Source: Acidobacteriota bacterium (lineage in GTDB: Bacteria > Acidobacteriota > Aminicenantia > UBA2199). From it: a DNA stretch of 8,327 nucleotides. Below the pieces are notes generated by a model. The model saw nothing but the letters and a program-made list of their open reading frames with translations. It was not told the origin of the DNA and ran no database searches. The translations under genes were made by a program, and so were the position numbers. This document shows positions 1-5,303 of the stretch, piece by piece. Location: positions 1 to 8,327 of the forward strand of contig JAKAGC010000140.1 in the NCBI GenBank assembly GCA_021817755.1. The letters are read 5' to 3'. Numbering within the stretch: position 1 is the stretch's first letter; each line of letters opens with the position of its first letter.

Positions 1-1
1 G

Positions 2-1882
2 CAGCGAGATCCAACCCCCGGTACAGAGGATAACGAATATAAAAAGGAGATCGAAACCCGGTTCGAATATGTTCAAAAATATTTCAGTCGTGCCTCATCG
101 AAACCCGGATGGATGACGGATATGGGGAAATTCTATATGATCCTGGGGAAGCCGAACAGTATCGATGCTTTCGATAATAAAGCGGGATTATATCCGGCAC
201 AGGTATGGTATTACTATGGAGATACTGCGTTAGGACTACCTCCGTATTTTAATATTACTTTTTATAAACCCAATAATACCACAGAATGGCAATTCTATAA
301 TCCGGTATTGGATGGGCCCGGAGCACTGCTCCAAAAAAATGATTTCGTATCCTATGACGATACGGAATCGGCATATGAAAAAGTAAAAGAATTGGCTCCG
401 ACACTGGCAATGCCGGCAATTGCGATGGTTCCGAATGAAGTAAATCCCAATTACAGGCCGAGTTTACGTATAAACTTGATTATTGCCAATATTTACGAAT
501 CTCCAAAGCGGAAAATCAATCTCTCTTATGCCACGCACTTTATGAATTATAAAGGGTATGTTAATGTGGAATCGTCTTCGAATTATATCGAGAATTCTCA
601 CGCTGTTTCCGTCACCCGTTATGTACCGATGCCCTATAATTTTATTAATTTTTCAATCAAACCGAAACGTATTTCTGTTAATTACAGTGAGGAAAAAGAT
701 AAATACTATTTTAATTATGATCTTAGCGTCAATTTGAAACAAGGTGATAACTTTGTATTTGAATACAAAAAGAATTTTGATTTTTATATCGATGCAGATA
801 AAGTTGAATCCCTCCGGGGGAACGGAATTGTCATTCATGATTCATTCCCTGCAATTCCTGGAAAATACAGATTATCCGTATTCGCTATGAATTCAGTCGG
901 AAGGGAGTTTACCTACTTCGAAAGTGAAGTTATAGTTCCTGAATTCGATCAGAAGACAATTCTTTCTACACCGATTTTAGGTCATAAAATGGAAGAGCAG
1001 TCCGATAATTTCTTTTATCCATACCATTTTAACCGGGATAAGCTTTTCGTGGATACCGATAATACATACAAATTTAAAGAAAAACCTGTGGCTGTTATCG
1101 GTGTTTATAATCTTGGAAACCAATTATGGGAAACCGGAAAAGTGGAATGGGTTGTAAAAGGAAGCTCTGCAAAAAGTTCATACAAGAAAACCTATATAAC
1201 GAATCTAAAAGATATTCCGTTTATGACTAATTTGACTTTTTCTCAGAAATTTGCCGATGAAGAAGGATTAATGCCTGATTATTACGAAGTAGAGATTAAT
1301 CTACTGGATGGAGCGGGAAATAAACTGGACAGTAAGCGAACGGACTTTTCCATTTCTCCTCTTCAAACATTTTCTTATTCAATGGAAACCTTTAAAAAAG
1401 TACGAGCGGAGAATCCCTTCTTTTTCCTATATGGACTTGCCTCTCAGTTCGATAAGATCGGGAAAGTTGAAGAAGCTGAAAATTATTATGCAAAAAGTCT
1501 TGAATTGAATCCCGAATTCAAAGAAGGTTATGTAGCGCACTTGAATATCTTAAATAAATTGAAAAAGTATACCCAGGTCATGGTAGAATCGGAAAAATTG
1601 AAAGATGATAATAAATTTGAATTCGATTATTACTTGATTCGTGCTACGGCACTATTCGGGATGAAAGATTACAAAGAAGCGCTCAATTCCCTGGAAAGAG
1701 CCAATACAATTTACAATAGCGATATCCGGGTATTGAACCTATTGGGATTCACCTATTTGAATCTGGGTGAGAAAGACGAAGCAGTTAAAGTATTTACAGC
1801 TTCGTTAAGTCTTGATAATAAACAAGACTTGATCTCAAAAACCCTCTCGGAAGTAAAAAAAGCACAGTCTCAAAAGAAATGA
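2..1882 (+). CDS. GWxTD-domain protein with C-terminal TPRs (5' end outside window)
   Basis: The reading frame is open from base 2 to the TGA at 1880-1882, giving 626 residues with the true start upstream of the window. The first 40 residues carry the hallmarks of the GWxTD domain: RDPTPGT (residues 2-8), a following NE (11-12), and the motif G-W-M-T-D (36-40) leading into MGKFYMILGKP. The first in-frame ATG, at 113, is the middle residue of GWxTD, so it cannot be the start. Residues from about 110 to 470 are rich in alternating polar/hydrophobic strands and match no domain I can name. Residues from about 471 to 615 look like three or four TPR-type helical hairpins, e.g. the stretch with GKVEEAENYYAKSLELNPEF. 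The GWxTD domain is known mainly from Acidobacteriota-like and related genomes and has no established function. An N-terminal signal peptide is expected but cannot be seen here. It probably shares a transcript with the next two genes (85 bp gap, no terminator seen). Family call confident; role unknown. Confidence 0.9.
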   Translation, partial: QRDPTPGTEDNEYKKEIETRFEYVQKYFSRASSKPGWMTDMGKFYMILGKPNSIDAFDNKAGLYPAQVWYYYGDTALGLPPYFNITFYKPNNTTEWQFYNPVLDGPGALLQKNDFVSYDDTESAYEKVKELAPTLAMPAIAMVPNEVNPNYRPSLRINLIIANIYESPKRKINLSYATHFMNYKGYVNVESSSNYIENSHAVSVTRYVPMPYNFINFSIKPKRISVNYSEEKDKYYFNYDLSVNLKQGDNFVFEYKKNFDFYIDADKVESLRGNGIVIHDSFPAIPGKYRLSVFAMNSVGREFTYFESEVIVPEFDQKTILSTPILGHKMEEQSDNFFYPYHFNRDKLFVDTDNTYKFKEKPVAVIGVYNLGNQLWETGKVEWVVKGSSAKSSYKKTYITNLKDIPFMTNLTFSQKFADEEGLMPDYYEVEINLLDGAGNKLDSKRTDFSISPLQTFSYSMETFKKVRAENPFFFLYGLASQFDKIGKVEEAENYYAKSLELNPEFKEGYVAHLNILNKLKKYTQVMVESEKLKDDNKFEFDYYLIRATALFGMKDYKEALNSLERANTIYNSDIRVLNLLGFTYLNLGEKDEAVKVFTASLSLDNKQDLISKTLSEVKKAQSQKK

Positions 1883-1955
1883 TATTAAATTATAAAAAAA
1901 CATTCCTGAGAGAATTAAAATGAAATTACTATTTATTAATAATGATGTTGAATAT

Positions 1956-1962
1956 AAGGAGG
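1956..1962 (+). promoter_or_regulatory. Strong Shine-Dalgarno AAGGAGG that fixes the start of the small TPR gene
   Basis: AAGGAGG lies 5 nt before the ATG at 1968 and only 2 nt before the in-frame ATG at 1965. It lies inside the longer reading frame that opens at ATG 1920, so the 1920 start would place a perfect ribosome-binding site within the coding sequence and put 16 polar/charged residues ahead of the signal peptide. The site therefore favours 1968. Confidence 0.85.
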
Positions 1963-1967
1963 AAATG

Positions 1968-2927
1968 ATGAAAAAGACACGTTCTTTTATTATAATGGCG
2001 GTAATTGCAGTGGTATTTGCTTTATTATCAGTAAATACAACATTTGCATCCGGGTTGACTTCCGGGAAAGCAAAAGTGCTCGGTTCTGTTGTAGATGAAG
2101 ATACCGGTCAGCCTATCGCCGGTGTTACTATAAAATTGTTTTGCTTCCAGTCTCAGTCCTATCACGAATCTTCCCCGGTCAGCGATGCCGAAGGAAAATG
2201 GAAAGCAATCTATCTTAGAGGTGGAAGATGGGATGTGGACTTTATTAAATCAGGGTATGAAACTTTAAAAATTAGTATTGCCCTTAATGAAGCGCCCGGA
2301 ACCAAAGTTCCCCAGGTCGATGTCAAGCTGAAAAAAGCCAGCGGTGGAGGCTTTGGAGAAGAACTTCTTAAAGAGATCGATGTGGCAAAAAATTTAATGG
2401 TTGAAAAAAAATACGATCAAGCAATCGAGGGTTTAAATGCAGCGATCGCAAAATTTACCGACGGCGGAGCCGATATCTTATATCTCTATGTTGGAAATTG
2501 CTATGCTCTCAAAGGGGACTATACTAAAGCGATCGAAGCCTATAAGAAATCCCTTGTTAAATTTCCTCAGAATAAAGAATTAATCATCTCAATTGGAAAT
2601 GCATACAGCAATTTGAATGATGTAGATAATGCATTCGAATGGTACAAAAAACTCAAAATCGAAGATATTGGGAATATCGATTCACTCTATAATATCGGTG
2701 TTATATATTACAATAAAGGTGAGTTTGACAACGCCCTTACCTTCTTTAAAAAAACCATTGAAATCGATCCCTCTTTCGGAGAAGGCTATTACCAGGTAGG
2801 TATGGTTTATACGGCTCTCGAAAAAACCGATGATGCTGTGTTGATGCTGAAAAAATTCATGGAACTTGCTCCCGATTCTCCGAATTTTGAAAGTGCAAAG
2901 GCGATCGTTGAAGCATTTAAGAAATAA
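1968..2927 (+). CDS. Exported CarboxypepD_reg-like / TPR protein
   Basis: 319-residue protein. Residues 1-27 form a classical Sec signal peptide: KK and R near the N-terminus, a hydrophobic core (about 7-22), and a likely cleavage after TTFA27. Residues about 35-123 form a carboxypeptidase-regulatory-like beta-sandwich, seen in KVLGSVVDEDTGQPIAGVTI, the SDAEGKW turn and the GYETLKISI strand, as in the domains at the N-termini of Oar/SusC-type receptors. A short glycine-rich linker (SGGGFG, 125-130) leads to about five TPRs, roughly 133-164, 170-203, 204-236, 238-271 and 272-305, each with the usual small/Tyr pattern (e.g. LYNIGVIYYNKGEFDNALTFF). It has no catalytic motif, so it is most likely a periplasmic or surface-attached scaffold; that is inference. 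An upstream ATG at 1920 is in frame, but the Shine-Dalgarno at 1956-1962 and the signal peptide support 1968. The gene sits between two other TPR-tailed genes and shares its head-domain type with the receptor at 5304. Confidence 0.9.
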   Translation: MKKTRSFIIMAVIAVVFALLSVNTTFASGLTSGKAKVLGSVVDEDTGQPIAGVTIKLFCFQSQSYHESSPVSDAEGKWKAIYLRGGRWDVDFIKSGYETLKISIALNEAPGTKVPQVDVKLKKASGGGFGEELLKEIDVAKNLMVEKKYDQAIEGLNAAIAKFTDGGADILYLYVGNCYALKGDYTKAIEAYKKSLVKFPQNKELIISIGNAYSNLNDVDNAFEWYKKLKIEDIGNIDSLYNIGVIYYNKGEFDNALTFFKKTIEIDPSFGEGYYQVGMVYTALEKTDDAVLMLKKFMELAPDSPNFESAKAIVEAFKK

Positions 2928-2986
2928 CAATTTCTATCGATACAAACTATTATTTATATTTTAAAAATTAAAAAGTGTGAGCGGAA

Positions 2987-5140
2987 ATGAAATTAAGTGT
3001 GAAAATTAAAGGATTAGTATTGTTTTTAGCAGTCGTCTATTGTTTTTCTTTTGTACTATTTTCTCAAGGGAAAAAAGGTGGAATGGATTTGCGTTCAACA
3101 GGAAAAAACTATAACATCCTTTTAATTACTGTCGATACGCTTCGATATGACCGGTTGAGTATTTATGACAGCCGGTATGTACGAACTCCCAATATCGATC
3201 GTCTCGGGCAACGTTCTTTTGTGTTTAAGAGAGCTTTTACACATAATCCCTGCACTCTTCCCGCTCACACCAATATATTAACAGGTACTACCGCCTTATA
3301 TCATGGAATAAGCGATAACAGCGGTTTTCATCTTGAATCGCGGTTTCTGACCTTTGCTGAGTATGCCAAACAGTCCGGTTATTCCACAGGTGCGTTTATC
3401 GGGGCGTTTCCTCTCGATTCCCGCTTCGGTTTGAATCAGGGATTCGATGTTTATGATGATAATTATGGAACTCATAATCAATTGGAATTATTCTTTGTTG
3501 AACGTTCTGCGGACAAGGTAATCGCTCCTGCTATTAAATGGATTTCCAGTCAGAGAGGCAAATGGTTTACCTGGATCCATATATTTGATCCTCACCAACC
3601 GTATCTTCCTCCTGCCCCATTTCGTAAAGAGTATGCAAGCGATCCCTATTCCGGTGAAGTGGCTTATGTGGATTCTTGTTTAAAAACCCTTTTCGATTTC
3701 CTGGAAAGCCGGAAAGCCCTTGAGAATACAATAATTGTACTCACCGGAGATCACGGAGAAGCTCTCGGCGAAAAAGGGGAAGATACCCATTCTTATTTTG
3801 CTTATAACAATACCATTCATATACCGTTAATCGTTTATATCCCCGGAGGACGCGGCGGTTTTATTAACGGAAATGTTTGTCACACGGATATATTTCCAAC
3901 ATTATGTGACATAACCGGAATGAAAATTCCCTCCCAAATCCAGGGGGAATCTTTGCTTCCTTTAATCGATGGAAACAAACGAAAACACAGGGATATCTAT
4001 TTCGAATCTCTTTCTCCCTACCTAAACCGTGGATGGGCGCCTCTTCGTGGTTTTATTCGTGATGATAGCAAATATATCGATCTTCCGATCCCTGAAGTTT
4101 ACGATCTAAAAACCGATTTGAACGAAGATCATAATATTGCAACCGGTTCCAATATCGGGCAAATGAAACGGGATTTAATCAAACTCAAACTCGATCTCAA
4201 GGGACCGGCAGCAGTTGAACGCTCCGCTAAAATTGATTCCGATATCAGTAATAAATTGAAAAGTCTCGGCTATGTGTCAAGCACCACACGTGAATTACCG
4301 AAAACATTTACTGCTGCGGATGATCTAAAAACATTACTCCCGCTGCAAAAAAAATTATGGGAGGCAGTCGGGAAGTTTCAAAATGGGCAGTTCAAAGATT
4401 CGGTTGCCGGATTAAAAGAGATCATCGATCAAAGTCCCGGCTTTATACTTGCATACCGTTATCTTGCACAAATTTACAAAGATTTCGGACAAATCGATAA
4501 TGCCGTATCAATCCTGGAAAATGGGCTGAAAAAGAATCCGGGATCCGTTAGTCTCATGTCTAAGCTTGGCATAATACTAGCGGAGAGTAACAATCCAGGG
4601 AAAGCCATCGAGCTTTTAACTTATTGTATACAAAAGGATCCCTTTGATCCTGAAAACTTCAATTACATCGGCGCCGCTTATTTTAAAAAAGGTATTTTCG
4701 ATCTTGCACTGGAAAACTATAAAAAAGCACTTCAATTGGATACCAATTATGCATCCGTATATAATAATATAGGTACACTATATCTCACCTCCTTTTTAAA
4801 GAAAAAGGATTCATCCGCTTTTTCAAAAGCACTGGAAAATTTCAACCGTGCGGTGACTCTGGATCCCCGTTTATTTGCTGCTTATAATGGACTCGGGGCA
4901 GCATATAAATTTAATAGCGATCCCGACCGGGCCATATTGCAGTGGCAAAAGGTGTTGGAAATTAAATCCGATTTTATAGATGCCTATTTTAATATTGCAG
5001 TCACAGCGCTTGAAAAAGGCGATAAAGCAATGGCCTTGAAATATTTAAATGAATGTAAAGAAAAATTTTTTAATCGATTATCGGTAGGGGATCGACGTAG
5101 ATTGGATAATCTTATTACCGAAGCGGGAAAAGTCAAATAA
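2987..5140 (+). CDS. Sulfatase-fold (alkaline phosphatase superfamily) enzyme with TPR tail; Thr at catalytic position
   Basis: 717 residues. Residues about 8-26 are hydrophobic and act as a signal peptide or N-terminal anchor; the VVYC20 sequence is a poor lipobox. Residues about 42-385 are a sulfatase-like domain: LLITVDTLRYD with metal ligand Asp50, PCTLPAHTNILTG around residues 88-100, FDPHQPY with His203, GDHGEALGE with Asp255/His256, and THSYFAYNNTIHIPLI with His268. Measured back from the conserved LTG, the nucleophile position is Thr90, followed by LPAH where sulfatases have xPSR. This lacks the formylglycine motif C/S-x-P-x-R, so it is more likely a phosphodiesterase- or transferase-like member than a true sulfatase. 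Residues about 452-695 hold about seven TPRs. TPR-tailed TLPSH-type proteins of this kind are common in Acidobacteriota-like genomes, to my knowledge without a defined substrate. The ATG at 2987 is preceded by only a weak purine stretch (GAGCGGAA). It follows the previous gene by 59 bp and probably shares its transcript. Fold confident; substrate unknown. Confidence 0.88.
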   Translation: MKLSVKIKGLVLFLAVVYCFSFVLFSQGKKGGMDLRSTGKNYNILLITVDTLRYDRLSIYDSRYVRTPNIDRLGQRSFVFKRAFTHNPCTLPAHTNILTGTTALYHGISDNSGFHLESRFLTFAEYAKQSGYSTGAFIGAFPLDSRFGLNQGFDVYDDNYGTHNQLELFFVERSADKVIAPAIKWISSQRGKWFTWIHIFDPHQPYLPPAPFRKEYASDPYSGEVAYVDSCLKTLFDFLESRKALENTIIVLTGDHGEALGEKGEDTHSYFAYNNTIHIPLIVYIPGGRGGFINGNVCHTDIFPTLCDITGMKIPSQIQGESLLPLIDGNKRKHRDIYFESLSPYLNRGWAPLRGFIRDDSKYIDLPIPEVYDLKTDLNEDHNIATGSNIGQMKRDLIKLKLDLKGPAAVERSAKIDSDISNKLKSLGYVSSTTRELPKTFTAADDLKTLLPLQKKLWEAVGKFQNGQFKDSVAGLKEIIDQSPGFILAYRYLAQIYKDFGQIDNAVSILENGLKKNPGSVSLMSKLGIILAESNNPGKAIELLTYCIQKDPFDPENFNYIGAAYFKKGIFDLALENYKKALQLDTNYASVYNNIGTLYLTSFLKKKDSSAFSKALENFNRAVTLDPRLFAAYNGLGAAYKFNSDPDRAILQWQKVLEIKSDFIDAYFNIAVTALEKGDKAMALKYLNECKEKFFNRLSVGDRRRLDNLITEAGKVK

Positions 5141-5160
5141 TTATAAACTATTACAAATAT

Positions 5161-5176
5161 TTGAATTATGATTCAA
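5161..5176. repeat. Inverted repeat TTGAAT-N4-ATTCAA upstream of the sigma-54 promoter
   Basis: Perfect 6-bp arms separated by TATG, centred about 96 bp upstream of the predicted transcription start. Sigma-54 activators usually bind paired palindromes at such distances, so this is a candidate enhancer site. It is AT-rich and not followed by a T-run, which makes a terminator for the preceding gene unlikely. Function is inferred from position only. Confidence 0.45.
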
Positions 5177-5179
5177 TAA

Positions 5180-5195
5180 TTTGGATTAATCAAAA
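5180..5195. repeat. Second inverted repeat, TTTGGATT-AATCAAAA (one mismatched pair)
   Basis: Seven of eight base pairs are symmetric about the centre at 5187/5188, including the perfect core GATTAATC. The centre lies 19 bp from that of the first inverted repeat and about 77 bp upstream of the predicted start. Together the two make a plausible tandem binding region for an activator. Such AT-rich palindromes can arise by chance, so confidence is limited. Confidence 0.35.
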
Positions 5196-5237
5196 CAGGA
5201 AAGGGTTAAAATAAAGAACAGATGTCAACTCTTGCAT

Positions 5238-5254
5238 TTGGCACCATAATTGCA
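5238..5254 (+). promoter_or_regulatory. Sigma-54 (RpoN) -24/-12 promoter of the TonB-dependent receptor
   Basis: TTGGCAC-CATAA-TTGCA matches the sigma-54 consensus TTGGCAC-N5-TTGC(A/T) exactly, with the correct spacing between the GG and GC elements. With GC at -13/-12 the transcript should begin at about 5264-5266, leaving a leader of about 39 nt that contains the Shine-Dalgarno. It lies in the only sizeable intergenic gap and points at the receptor gene. Sigma-54 promoters require an ATP-dependent enhancer-binding activator, so expression is probably signal-controlled. No activator gene is in the window. Confidence 0.85.
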
Positions 5255-5292
5255 GGAATTGAAATGCACAAAAGTAGATAAAAAATATGTGT

Positions 5293-5299
5293 AAGGAGG
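5293..5299 (+). promoter_or_regulatory. Consensus Shine-Dalgarno AAGGAGG of the receptor gene
   Basis: Full anti-16S complement 4 nt before the ATG at 5304, which starts directly with a signal peptide (MRKLVVALLAV). It fixes this start and fits a well-translated gene. Confidence 0.9.
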
Positions 5300-5303
5300 T
5301 TAC

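Noticed and set aside
1883..1955. Sigma-70-type promoter before the small TPR gene
   Set aside because: The stretch is so AT-rich that many -10-like hexamers occur by chance, and none is paired with a convincing -35 at proper spacing.
1920..1967. ATG at 1920 as the start of the small TPR gene
   Set aside because: It would add 16 mostly polar residues before a clear signal peptide, lacks its own Shine-Dalgarno, and would put a perfect AAGGAGG inside the gene. Start 1968 fits all signals.
3251..3265. Cys89 of the sulfatase-fold protein as a formylglycine precursor
   Set aside because: The spacing to the following Pro is one residue too long and the Arg is replaced by His, so the C-x-P-x-R recognition pattern is absent.
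5161..5180. Inverted repeat after the sulfatase-fold gene as a Rho-independent terminator
   Set aside because: Arms are only 6 bp and AT-rich, with no following T-run; a stable transcript hairpin is unlikely. A regulatory site is the better reading.
5188..5200. Possible IHF site (AATCAA...) between the palindromes and the sigma-54 promoter
   Set aside because: The WATCAA half matches but the TTR half does not (GGA instead), so the full consensus is not met.
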